NCBI GenBank assembly: GCA_964478335.1
Contig: CAYZIC010000016.1
Coordinates: forward strand, 1-38,354
Direction: 5' to 3'
DNA: 38,354 bases
Source of the DNA: CAYZIC01 sp964478335
GTDB lineage: Bacteria > Verrucomicrobiota > Kiritimatiellia > RFP12 > DVOR01
The notes below the pieces were generated by a model, which worked only from the letters and a program-made list of their open reading frames with translations, made no database searches and was not told the DNA's origin. The translations under genes and the position numbers were made by a program. This document shows, one piece after another, positions 7,757-14,661 of the stretch (position 1 is its first letter; every line of letters begins with the position of its first letter).

Positions 7757-9247
7757 TTAGTGGCCGATGGGGGTGCCGCCGTGGCCGGAGCCAGGGCCGG
7801 GGCCAGTGCCAGTGGGGGGGCGTCTGCAGAGGCGGCTATTGTCTTTGAGCCAGTCGATGGCGATGGTTTTAAAGGGTGTGGTGTCGAGCTTGATGAGGGC
7901 TTTGCAGTAGGTGCAGGTGGTGTCGGTAAAGCTGTGTGTCTTGAGGTAATGGGGGAGGTGCTCGGTGACGTGGATGATCCACTGGTAGTCGAGGTCGGGC
8001 ATTTCTGAGTCGGAGACGCCCATGGGGATGATGCGCACGTCACTAAATGCGGGAATGACAAGGCTGTAGGTGGTGGGGGCGACGTCGTTGTCGATGGTAT
8101 TGGGGGAGGTCTGGGTGATTGCGCCGAATGGTTTGGCGGCGGCGGTGGCAACGATGGTTTGGGTGGTATCGTTGTCGGCTGGGTGGTGGTCTGACTCGGG
8201 GGTGGTGTCCTTGGATGGACGTGAGTATTTGTCATGGATTAGGCAGGATGCATCGGCACCTGCGTAGTCGAATTGGGGCTTGATCTCGCTCCGAATGGGG
8301 AAGCCGTCTTGCTTGATTTTGAACCATTCCTGCCAGATGGTAGGGTTGTAGAGGAACCAGGTGATGGGGAGGTCATAGGTGGAGATCGTGTTGTCTGGAT
8401 CGTTTGGATCGGGGACAATAGCCTCGGGATTGGGGGTCGCGGGGAAGCCGTGGTCTTGGAGGATGGGGTCAATGGTTTCGCGCGGGGTGAGGGTGCGTAG
8501 GGTGTGGGTTTGGGGGGTCAGATGCAGGCTGTAGAGGGCGGGGTTGTGGGGATCTTGGAAGACGATTTCTGGGAGGGGTGGCCAGGAGGTGGGGCCAGCA
8601 TAGTTGGCGAGAAATTGATAGGCGTTAAAGTAAAACCAGCAGTAGTCATTGCGGCGAATGGCACGGTAGAGGTCAGGGTTGGTGAGGAGATGATTGGCGA
8701 ATGGGATATTGTAGAGGCCTTTGCTGAGGGGGAGTGCTCTGGCGCCATACTGGCTGACGGCTTTGCGCATGGTGCGAGCAAAGTCTTGCCAGATGCCTGG
8801 ATAGGGCGCATTGTCATAGAGCGAAGTCCCTGGCACGCAGGTATGCTCGATGCGGCGGGTATAGCTGTGGAGGAGCTTTTCGAAATAGGGCTGTGAGGGG
8901 ATGCCGTTTTTTTCTGCGGCGTATTGAGCTGCGGCGTATGCAAAGATGGGGGTGGTGAAGCAGAGGCGGCCTTGGAGCTGATTGATTGCGGCGCAGGTGG
9001 CTTGGTCATTGGATTGTGTGAGGGCGAGCGCTTGCATGAGGTTGAGCTCGCCGACGAGGTTGATGCCGAGGGCTTGCCAGCGGGCCGCGGAGAGGGAGGA
9101 GGCGTCGACGGCGTCTTGCAGGTAGACCTTTTTGTAGATCAAAGTATGCAGATCGAGGAACCAAAAGATGGTCATGGCGAGGGCGAAGATCATCGCGATG
9201 AGGATGATAATTGCTTGGCCGGCCTGTTTGGTGGTGGGGTGGTGCAT
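7757..9247 (-). CDS. TadG-like pilus-associated protein with pseudopilin N terminus
   Basis: A 496-residue protein. Residues 9-12 (QAGQ) followed by a hydrophobic helix (about 12-30, AIIILIAMIFALAM) look like a prepilin-peptidase site and membrane anchor. The next segment YLQDAVDASSLSAARW matches the TadE/TadG-type N terminus (often LQNAADAAALAAA). The remaining roughly 430 residues show no domain I recognise. They include a CTYC pair and end in a Gly/Pro-rich tail. TadG-like proteins are secreted or membrane-anchored parts of tight-adherence (Flp) pili. The frame extends upstream to 9745, but that part is a shadow of the TadE-like gene. The ATG at 9247 lies 4 nt after the upstream stop, implying translational coupling. 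Confidence 0.75.
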   Translation of the reverse strand: MHHPTTKQAGQAIIILIAMIFALAMTIFWFLDLHTLIYKKVYLQDAVDASSLSAARWQALGINLVGELNLMQALALTQSNDQATCAAINQLQGRLCFTTPIFAYAAAQYAAEKNGIPSQPYFEKLLHSYTRRIEHTCVPGTSLYDNAPYPGIWQDFARTMRKAVSQYGARALPLSKGLYNIPFANHLLTNPDLYRAIRRNDYCWFYFNAYQFLANYAGPTSWPPLPEIVFQDPHNPALYSLHLTPQTHTLRTLTPRETIDPILQDHGFPATPNPEAIVPDPNDPDNTISTYDLPITWFLYNPTIWQEWFKIKQDGFPIRSEIKPQFDYAGADASCLIHDKYSRPSKDTTPESDHHPADNDTTQTIVATAAAKPFGAITQTSPNTIDNDVAPTTYSLVIPAFSDVRIIPMGVSDSEMPDLDYQWIIHVTEHLPHYLKTHSFTDTTCTYCKALIKLDTTPFKTIAIDWLKDNSRLCRRPPTGTGPGPGSGHGGTPIGH

Positions 9248-9251
9248 GGGG

Positions 9252-9851
9252 CTATTTGAGGTAGTGGCTGGCGTGGTTTTCCATCGACCAGCGAGTCGAG
9301 AGGGTGTGTTCGCTCTGGAGCTGCAGATCGGTGCCGTCGTCTTGGTAGAGGCGGCCGAGCTGGCCGAGGAAGAAACTGGGAATGGCGAATTGGGTCTTTT
9401 GTGAAATGCGCTCTGTGGTGCGGTTGGTCTGGGTGTCGACGGTTTCCCAGCGTTCATAATCGAGGGTCTCTTGGGCGGTCTGATCGGATGCTGCGGCGAG
9501 GTAATCTGGGATGACGAGGAGCTCTGCTTGGGCTGGAGTGAGTGCGCCAGCATTGGGCCGGGCCGCGATGAGCGTATTTTTGCCCGCGAATGGGATAATC
9601 GCGACGCGGGTGACGCGCTCGACCATGGACTGATTAAACCCGACCGCGGCAGCGCGTGCGCCGCGAGAGCTGGTAAACCTAAGCTGCAGCTCTGCGGTAA
9701 TGGCATAGAGATAGTCGTAGAGGGCAAAGAATGCAAAAGTCGCAAAGATCAGGACGAATAGGGTCTCGATCATCGCTTGCCCCTGTCTGCGCCGGGCACG
9801 CTGTGCCTGGCGCATCCTGTGGGGGAGCTTTTGTATGGGGGAGATGCCCAT
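9252..9851 (-). CDS. TadE-like pseudopilin
   Basis: A 199-residue protein with a basic leader (MRQAQRARRRQG) followed by QAMIETLFVLIFATFAFFALYDY. This is the type IVb prepilin form, with cleavage after Gly and Glu at +5. The C-terminal part is likely exported. TadE proteins are minor pseudopilins of Flp pilus systems. No strong ribosome site precedes the ATG at 9851. The ATG encoding MRQAQR, twelve codons inside, is an alternative start. It lies between the Flp pilin and the TadG-like gene, with gaps of 17 and 4 nt. Confidence 0.8.
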   Translation of the reverse strand: MGISPIQKLPHRMRQAQRARRRQGQAMIETLFVLIFATFAFFALYDYLYAITAELQLRFTSSRGARAAAVGFNQSMVERVTRVAIIPFAGKNTLIAARPNAGALTPAQAELLVIPDYLAAASDQTAQETLDYERWETVDTQTNRTTERISQKTQFAIPSFFLGQLGRLYQDDGTDLQLQSEHTLSTRWSMENHASHYLK

Positions 9852-9868
9852 GTGACGAGGGAGGGGGA

Positions 9869-10111
9869 TTAGAGGTTGCCCGTTTCGTCAAGGGATTTGA
9901 TTTGGCTGCCGTCGTCCTCGATGTCGTTGTAGGCGTCTTGGGCGGTTTGGCCGAGGTCGTTGTCAATGGCAGAGGTAGCGCCAGAGACCTTTTTGCCGAT
10001 CGACTTACCAAAGACACCAAAGAGGGCAATGAGGGTGATCGCAATGAGGACGACGATGAGGATGTATTCGACCATGGTTTGGCCGCTTTTACGAGAGGAT
10101 TTGGGTTGCAT
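9869..10111 (-). CDS. Flp/Fap-type pilin
   Basis: An 80-residue protein with the hallmark of type IVb Flp pilins. A short basic leader ends in SG, then QTMVEY gives Glu at +5 and Tyr at +6, followed by an unbroken hydrophobic helix (ILIVVLIAITLIALFGVFG). A hydrophilic acidic tail (DNDLGQTAQDAYNDIEDD) follows. Flp pilins are cut by a TadV-type peptidase and polymerise into adhesive fibres. AGGAG lies 7 nt before the ATG at 10111, which excludes the longer frame to 10156. It sits 16 nt after the first pilin gene of the operon. Confidence 0.88.
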   Translation of the reverse strand: MQPKSSRKSGQTMVEYILIVVLIAITLIALFGVFGKSIGKKVSGATSAIDNDLGQTAQDAYNDIEDDGSQIKSLDETGNL

Positions 10112-10127
10112 AGGGGACTCCTTTAGC

Positions 10128-10301
10128 TCATGGGTAGGGCGAGGCGACCAATTCAATGGTGCGGTCGGCCTGTTTGTCTAGGGCTTTGACCAGGAGATAA
10201 AATAGCTGCGCGGTGGCTAACAAGATGACAAAAACGAGGACATACTCAATCATCGCTTGTCCAGAGGCTGTGCGCCATCTTTGATATTTCCTGACTAACA
10301 T
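10128..10301 (-). CDS. Small Flp-like pilin, first gene of the pilin operon
   Basis: A 57-residue protein, MLVRKYQRWRTASG then QAMIEYVLVF, again with Glu +5 and Tyr +6 after a Gly-Gln cut site. A hydrophobic helix and a short tail (KQADRTIELVASPYP) follow. It is a second, divergent Flp-type pilin or pseudopilin. The ATG at 10301 lies only 6 nt downstream of a TATAAT -10 box, so transcription would begin at or next to the start codon and the mRNA would be leaderless. A GTG at 10319 lies upstream of the predicted transcription start and is unlikely. AAGG directly before the ATG is too close to be a normal ribosome site. Confidence 0.78.
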   Translation of the reverse strand: MLVRKYQRWRTASGQAMIEYVLVFVILLATAQLFYLLVKALDKQADRTIELVASPYP

Positions 10302-10307
10302 AACCTT

Positions 10308-10336
10308 ATTATAGCCCACGGCCGTGCATTTGTCTA
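10308..10336 (-). promoter_or_regulatory. Promoter of the pilin-comM operon
   Basis: On the minus strand, -35 TAGACA (10331-10336, five of six consensus) and perfect -10 TATAAT (10308-10313) are 17 nt apart. The expected start site is at about 10301, coinciding with the A of the pilin ATG. Confidence 0.7.
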
Positions 10337-10346
10337 GTCACAAAAT

Positions 10347-10384
10347 AGCCATAATGTGCTAAATATCGCACATTATGGCTTTTT
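10347..10384 (-). terminator. Terminator after the aroF-pheA operon
   Basis: A perfect 13-bp stem AGCCATAATGTGC/GCACATTATGGCT (10347-10359 with 10368-10380) with an 8-nt loop. A-rich and T-rich flanks lie on both sides (ATTTTG on the minus strand, TTTTT on the plus). It begins 21 nt after the pheA stop and insulates the pilin promoter. Confidence 0.85.
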
Positions 10385-10400
10385 TGCGAGGAATAGCGGC

Positions 10401-12428
10401 TTAGTAGGCACCCAAGAATGTGAAGTGCTGCACGTCTGGATCTTGGTCGAGCTCGGCGAGTAGGTCGACGACTTGTGGATTGTGAATCGTCGCATCAAGG
10501 TCCATCGTGAAGCTAAACTCAAAGTCCATCCCGAGAATCGGCCGGCTCTCAAGCTTGGTGAGATTGATGCCGATGGCCGCAAACTTGGCAATGATCGTAT
10601 GCAGGGAGCCAGGCTTATTGGTCAGGGCAAAGCGAATGGTGATCTTGTGGGCTTGGGGGTAGATCTCGGGGGCTTTACTGATGCAGATAAAGCGGGTGTA
10701 GTTATTGGTCACCGTGGAGATATTTTCGGCCAAGACATCGAGATTGTAGAGCTCGGCGCACTTGGGCGAAGAGATCGTCGCGGTGTGGATCATCTCTGGA
10801 TCAGAGGCGATCTGCTTGGCTGCGGTGGCGGTATTTTGCACAGGAGTGGCGCTGATCTCGGGGTGTTCTTTAAGGAATGCTTGGCACTGTGAGAGGGCGT
10901 GTGGATGGGAGATCACGTGGGTGATCTGATCGAGCGTGATGCCAGGTCGAGCGAGCAGGACGTGGTTGATATGCAGGCGCGCTTCGCGCACGATGTTAAA
11001 GCGATGCTTAACCATCAGATCGTAGATCTGGGTGACAGAACCGGAGGTCGCATTCTCAATCGGGAGGACACCATAGCGGCAGAGGCCCTTTTCTACCGCA
11101 TGAAAGACATCATCAAAGGTCTTGAAGTAGAGGATCGTGGGCAAGGGGAATAGCTGACTGCAGGCGATCTGCGAGTAGGCACCCTCGGTGCCCTGACAGG
11201 CGACGGTCGCCTGTGTGGGGAAGGTCTTAGGCGAATTGCGCAGGGTCTGCGTGATGGAGCTGCGCAATGGTGAAGGCCCACTCAACAGGGAACGCTGCCG
11301 CGCGCGGCAAACATTAAAGAGTGTGGAGAAGAAGAGGCTGGCGTGGCTTTCGAGCTCGGGGCCAACACGCTGGGAGACGCGCGTCAAGATGGCGCGTTCG
11401 CGGGCGGGGTCGAGTACGGGTTTGCCGGAGGCGCGCTTGCACTGGGCGACGCGCTGGACGATGTTGATGCGCTTGACAAAGAGGTCCATGAGCTGGTCGT
11501 CGATGTCATTGATTACGGTGCGCACTTGGCTGAGATCGGTCTCTGGTGGGAGGTCGACCGAGAGGTCGGAGAAGTCTGTGTCGGGGGATTTGATATGGGG
11601 CGCATGGGAGGATTTCATGATCGAGCCTTGCGCGATCAGAGCTTGCAGTGGTGCGGAGTCGGGAGCTTGGAGCGCATCGGCAAAGCCCTGCAAGCGCTCA
11701 ATCAGTCCGCCAAGCACGGGTGCAAGCGCGGCCTTATTTTGACGAAAAAGGTCCGCCCAGAGCCCAGGGTCAATCGTTGCCACGCGCGTCATGTCGGCAA
11801 AGCTCCCAGCAGAGAATGGTAAATGGCCATCAATGAGCGGGTCATTGGCATAGGCACTCGAAACGACATGGGCTAGCTGCGAGGTGTAGGCGATGCGTCG
11901 GTCGTGATTATCGGGTGTCGTGGTCGTGGTGGAGGCAAAGCCAATCTCCTGCGCCCACTGAGTCAGCTGCTCTATAGCCGCTGCTGGCGTAAAGGGATAG
12001 GGGCAGAGGAGCAGGGAGGCGCCCTGATAGAGGCTCGCCTCGCTATTGGCCCAGCCGTTGTGCGCTTTGCCCGCCATAGGATGTGCGGGGATAAAGTGCC
12101 ACGGTGCATCCTGGACGAGCGCGGCCGCCTGGGCGTAGATCGTAGATTTGATGCCTGCGACATCGATCACGATTGCGCCGGGTTTGAGCTGGCTATTGAG
12201 CTTCTCTAGCGTAGGCACGACTTGGCCAGGCTGCAACGCCAACACGACCAAATCGCACTGTGCGATGCGCTCATCGGTCAAGGGAGCAGCAATGACACCC
12301 ACGTGCAGTGCAGCGAGCGTGATGGCGTCATTGGCATCACTCCCATAACAGGTGTGCGTCGTGTAGCGGGCTGTGGCCCGAGCCAATGAGCCGCCAATCA
12401 ATCCCAATCCAATAATCCCGATTATCAT
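10401..12428 (-). CDS. pheA: Trifunctional TyrA - chorismate mutase - prephenate dehydratase - ACT fusion
   Basis: A 675-residue fusion covering both branches from chorismate to Tyr and Phe. Residues 1-275 are prephenate (or arogenate) dehydrogenase, with NAD(P) loop GLGLIGGSL, HPMAG (H116) and AGSFADMTRVA. Residues about 300-380 are an AroQ chorismate mutase helix bundle (VINDIDDQLMDLFVKR, PVLDPARERAIL). Residues about 407-585 are prephenate dehydratase, with CQGTEGAYSQ, LPIENATSGSV and the catalytic TRF at 578-580. Residues about 595-675 are an ACT domain whose ESRP (627-630) is the known Phe-binding motif. CM-PDT fusions are common; adding TyrA at the N terminus is much less so. It lies 20 nt after aroF and shares its attenuator. 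Confidence 0.95.
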   Translation of the reverse strand: MIIGIIGLGLIGGSLARATARYTTHTCYGSDANDAITLAALHVGVIAAPLTDERIAQCDLVVLALQPGQVVPTLEKLNSQLKPGAIVIDVAGIKSTIYAQAAALVQDAPWHFIPAHPMAGKAHNGWANSEASLYQGASLLLCPYPFTPAAAIEQLTQWAQEIGFASTTTTTPDNHDRRIAYTSQLAHVVSSAYANDPLIDGHLPFSAGSFADMTRVATIDPGLWADLFRQNKAALAPVLGGLIERLQGFADALQAPDSAPLQALIAQGSIMKSSHAPHIKSPDTDFSDLSVDLPPETDLSQVRTVINDIDDQLMDLFVKRINIVQRVAQCKRASGKPVLDPARERAILTRVSQRVGPELESHASLFFSTLFNVCRARQRSLLSGPSPLRSSITQTLRNSPKTFPTQATVACQGTEGAYSQIACSQLFPLPTILYFKTFDDVFHAVEKGLCRYGVLPIENATSGSVTQIYDLMVKHRFNIVREARLHINHVLLARPGITLDQITHVISHPHALSQCQAFLKEHPEISATPVQNTATAAKQIASDPEMIHTATISSPKCAELYNLDVLAENISTVTNNYTRFICISKAPEIYPQAHKITIRFALTNKPGSLHTIIAKFAAIGINLTKLESRPILGMDFEFSFTMDLDATIHNPQVVDLLAELDQDPDVQHFTFLGAY

Positions 12429-12448
12429 AATAGGTGAATCCTTTTTAC

Positions 12449-13453
12449 TTAAAGTGCTTGACGCAACTGATTGATAGCCTGCATGGTGTCGGCAAAGGCC
12501 ACTGGGGTGAGCGATTGCGCGCCATCGCAGAGGGCCTTGGCGGGGTTGTTGTGCACCTCGATCACGAGGCCGTCCGCGCCAACAGCCGTAGCGGCCAGCG
12601 CCATCGGCTTAACCAATTTGGCAATACCGGTGGCATGGCTGGGATCGACGACAATGGGCAAGTGGGTCATGCTACGAAGCAGGGGCACCACACCGACATC
12701 GAGGGTATTGCGCATCGCAGGCTCAAAGGTCCGGATGCCGCGTTCGCACAAGATCACGTTGGGGTTGCCACTGGCGAGGATGTATTCTGCGCTCATGAGC
12801 CATTCTTGGAGGGTGGCGGAGAAGCCTCGCTTGAGCAAGATGGGCTTTTGGGTTTGGCGACCGAGCTCCTTGAGCAGGTCGAAATTTTGCATATTGCGGG
12901 CACCGACCTGAATGACATCGACATCGTTAAAGCAATCGAGCTGATTGATATCCATGATCTCGGTAACGATGGGCAAGCCCACGATGGACTTGACTTTGAC
13001 CAGGAGCTCAAGACCTGCGCGGCCCATTCCCTGGAAGGCATACGGCGAGGTGCGCGGTTTGAATGCCCCACCGCGCAACAACGTCGCCCCGGCGGCCTTG
13101 ACCGACTGTGCGATCGACAGCAGTTGCTCCTCGCTCTCGATCGAGCACGGCCCTGCGATGACATCGAGTGCGCCTGCACCGATTTTCACGCCTGCGCCGC
13201 AATCCACGACCGTCGCCTCTTGGTGAAACTTGAGGTTCGCCAATTTGTATGGCTCTTGAATACGTTGCACCGACTCAACGATATCCAAGGCTCGCAGTAA
13301 ATCAATATCGATTCCCGAGATGTCTCCGACCAATCCAATGATCGTCTGGTATTGTCCTACAGTCACATTAGGCGTAATGCGCTGCTGGGCGAGCGTTTGC
13401 AAAAATGACTCCACTTGATTGGCGGGGGCATCCTTTTTGAGTACTACTATCAT
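12449..13453 (-). CDS. aroF: DAHP synthase, type I beta with N-terminal regulatory domain
   Basis: A 334-residue enzyme that condenses PEP and erythrose-4-phosphate to DAHP, the first shikimate pathway step. Residues 1-70 form the ferredoxin-like regulatory domain (MIVVLKKDAP, TIIGLVGD, VESVQRI, PYKLANLKFH), as in the Thermotoga-type enzyme, where it mediates Tyr/Phe feedback. The barrel shows IAGPCSIES, LLRGGAFKPRTSPYAFQG, QVGARNMQNF, LLKRGFSAT, ILCERGIRTF and VDPSHATG, with PEP- and metal-binding residues present. The ATG at 13453 follows AGGA by 5 nt. The open frame to 13501 includes the upstream terminator and is rejected. It is the first gene of a two-gene operon under a Phe/Tyr leader-peptide attenuator. 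Confidence 0.96.
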   Translation of the reverse strand: MIVVLKKDAPANQVESFLQTLAQQRITPNVTVGQYQTIIGLVGDISGIDIDLLRALDIVESVQRIQEPYKLANLKFHQEATVVDCGAGVKIGAGALDVIAGPCSIESEEQLLSIAQSVKAAGATLLRGGAFKPRTSPYAFQGMGRAGLELLVKVKSIVGLPIVTEIMDINQLDCFNDVDVIQVGARNMQNFDLLKELGRQTQKPILLKRGFSATLQEWLMSAEYILASGNPNVILCERGIRTFEPAMRNTLDVGVVPLLRSMTHLPIVVDPSHATGIAKLVKPMALAATAVGADGLVIEVHNNPAKALCDGAQSLTPVAFADTMQAINQLRQAL

Positions 13454-13486
13454 CTGATTCCTACTTTCTTTAATCTCGGTCCCTAC

Positions 13487-13519
13487 AAAAAAAGCCCTCA
13501 CGACTTTGATCGTAAGAGC
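13487..13519 (-). terminator. Attenuator terminator upstream of aroF
   Basis: In the RNA sense, GCUCUUACGA (13519-13510), loop UCAAAG and UCGUGAGGGC (13503-13494) form a 10-bp stem with two G-U pairs, followed directly by seven U (13493-13487). It sits 33 nt before the aroF start codon, and its 5' arm overlaps the antiterminator segment. Confidence 0.88.
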
Positions 13520-13572
13520 CTCTTGTTACTGACAAATCTACTGCTAGACCTAAATACTACAAGCACCCTTAC
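13512..13572 (-). promoter_or_regulatory. Predicted antiterminator of the aroF attenuator
   Basis: RNA segment GUAAGGGUGCUUG (13572-13560) can pair with CAAGAGGCUCUUAC (13525-13512). GUAAG/CUUAC gives 5 bp, GGU/GCU-type wobble pairing gives 3, and CUUG/CAAG gives 4, with a small internal loop. The second segment contains most of the terminator 5' arm, so the two folds exclude each other. The upstream CUUUAC (about 13587-13582) could instead pair with GUAAGG as a 1:2 hairpin. Confidence 0.65.
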
Positions 13573-13624
13573 CCTGATGAGTAAAGTAATAAAAATAATA
13601 GCTTGTAAAGGTCATGTTAGACAT
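13550..13624 (-). CDS. Phe/Tyr-rich leader peptide of the aroF operon
   Basis: A 24-codon reading frame inside the aroF 5' leader. Residues 6-14 read F-T-S-Y-Y-F-Y-Y-F, giving seven aromatic residues (three Phe, four Tyr), and the frame ends in TAG at 13550. The ATG at 13624 is preceded by CGGA about 6 nt away; a second in-frame ATG at 13615 is the alternative. The frame begins about 27 nt after the predicted transcription start and ends 30 nt before the terminator hairpin. By analogy with trp, his and pheA leaders, scarce charged tRNA-Phe or tRNA-Tyr would stall the ribosome on these codons and free segment 2 to form the antiterminator. The peptide itself is not expected to have another function. 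Confidence 0.85.
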   Translation of the reverse strand: MSNMTFTSYYFYYFTHQGKGACSI

Positions 13625-13657
13625 TAATTATCCGAATAGGTGTTAAAACTGAGTGCT

Positions 13658-13686
13658 ACAATAGTCCTTTTTGTGCCGTTTGTCAA
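13658..13686 (-). promoter_or_regulatory. Promoter of the aroF-pheA operon
   Basis: Minus strand: consensus -35 TTGACA (13681-13686), 17-nt spacer, -10 TATTGT (13658-13663). The predicted start is near 13651, about 200 nt before the aroF ATG, leaving room for the attenuator. Confidence 0.82.
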
Positions 13687-14204
13687 GTGGGAATATCACA
13701 AAAACGGCTCTTTTTATCTCCCAAATAGCCAATTGGCACGATTTAATGGGTGAAATGGGGCTGTTGTGGCTTTGTCGAGTCGTGCGGGATCTTTTTTGGG
13801 GATAGCGTAGGACTGCCAGATTTTTAGCCGCAAAAGAACGCAAAAGACGCTGCGCTATGCCTGATTACGGCTTGGTGCCGTGAGGCGGCTTTGCCTCTAG
13901 AAACGATCGCTACGCTCCTATCTTTTATACTTCCGACCCACTAAAATTAAACAAGAGCCGTAAAATCAGGCTTGAGGGACGAGCTAAGGGGCAAGTCGAG
14001 AGTCAGCTGACTCTCGGGTGAGGGTCAGGTGACTCTCGGGGTGAGGGTCAGGTGACTCTCGGGGTGAGGGTCAGGTAAGGTTTGTTTGCGTCCCTATCGG
14101 AGGCGCTGAGAGCTAGACTATGATCACATTTTATCCATTAAGCTCAAACAATCTCCCCCCGCTAGCCAATTGCCACTATTTTTGCCTCCAAGTCCATTTT
14201 GTAT
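13687..14204. repeat. Gap with tandem 23-nt repeat and dispersed repeat words
   Basis: No gene is seen. Between 14009 and 14076 a 23-nt unit (GACTCTCGGGGTGAGGGTCAGGT, first copy one base shorter) is repeated three times in tandem. Each copy boundary reads GTCAGGTGACTC, a near palindrome. At 13826-13855 there is a CGCAAAAGA-type double repeat, and AGGACTGCCAG recurs near 13809. The remainder is AT-rich with no clear signal. Confidence 0.75.
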
Positions 14205-14233
14205 TTGCTTTATCACAGCCGATGTGGTAATAT
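14205..14233 (+). promoter_or_regulatory. Possible promoter of the DUF3127-prmC-pdxA operon
   Basis: -35 TTGCTT (14205-14210), 17-nt spacer, -10 TAATAT (14228-14233). The -35 matches the TTGCTT hexamer used at speA and proC. The start codon follows 37 nt after the -10. Confidence 0.55.
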
Positions 14234-14269
14234 GAGGCCATTATTGATTAAATAACTAAGGAGACACCC

Positions 14270-14626
14270 ATGAGCAAATCATTTGAACTCGACGGCATCA
14301 TCAAAGAAATGATGGACGTACAGACCTTTCCCAGTGGTTTTTGCAAGCGCGAATTTGTCGTGACCGAAGAGGACCGCTATCCCCAAGACATCAAGATGTC
14401 CCTCATCAAAGAGAAGTGCTCCCTGCTCGATACCATCAAGGTTGGCGATGAAGTGCGTGTCACCTTTTCCCTCCGTGGCAACCTCTATAAAGAGCGCTAC
14501 TACACCGATCTGCAGGCGTTTAAAATCGAGAAGCTCAATCAAGATGGCAGCTCCTCCGAGCCTGAAGCTGTTCCGCCGCTCGAACCACCAGTTGACGACA
14601 TCACCGATGACGATATGCCCTTTTAA
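14270..14626 (+). CDS. DUF3127 protein with SSB-like acidic tail
   Basis: A 118-residue protein. Residues 1-90 match the DUF3127 pattern, an OB-fold-like domain: FELDGIIKEMMDVQTFPSGFCKREFVVT, YPQDIKMSLIKEKC, VGDEVRVTFSLRGN, YYTDLQAFKIEKL. A disordered Pro/Glu-rich linker (92-110) leads to a C-terminal tip DDDMPF. That closely resembles the DDDIPF tip by which single-stranded DNA-binding protein recruits partner enzymes. A nucleic-acid-binding, SSB-like role is therefore inferred, but the family has no settled function. GGAG precedes the ATG by 6 nt. It is the first gene of a short operon with prmC (35-nt gap) and pdxA. Confidence 0.85.
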   Translation: MSKSFELDGIIKEMMDVQTFPSGFCKREFVVTEEDRYPQDIKMSLIKEKCSLLDTIKVGDEVRVTFSLRGNLYKERYYTDLQAFKIEKLNQDGSSSEPEAVPPLEPPVDDITDDDMPF

Positions 14627-14661
14627 CTAAATCCCGCGCAAGCCCTACCCTACGAGATCGC

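Noticed and set aside
7735..8235. N-terminal extension of the comM frame
   Set aside because: Low-complexity Pro/Ser/Thr sequence read out of frame through the TadG-like gene. The ComM family start is at 7734.
9248..9745. N-terminal extension of the TadG-like frame
   Set aside because: It overlaps the TadE-like gene in another frame and is basic, Ser/Pro-rich nonsense. The pseudopilin-like start is at 9247.
13008..13202. Several short frames antisense or out of frame within aroF
   Set aside because: They mirror codon composition of the real gene and have no independent signals.
14009..14076. CRISPR array
   Set aside because: The 23-nt units are directly adjacent with no unique spacers, and no cas genes are present.
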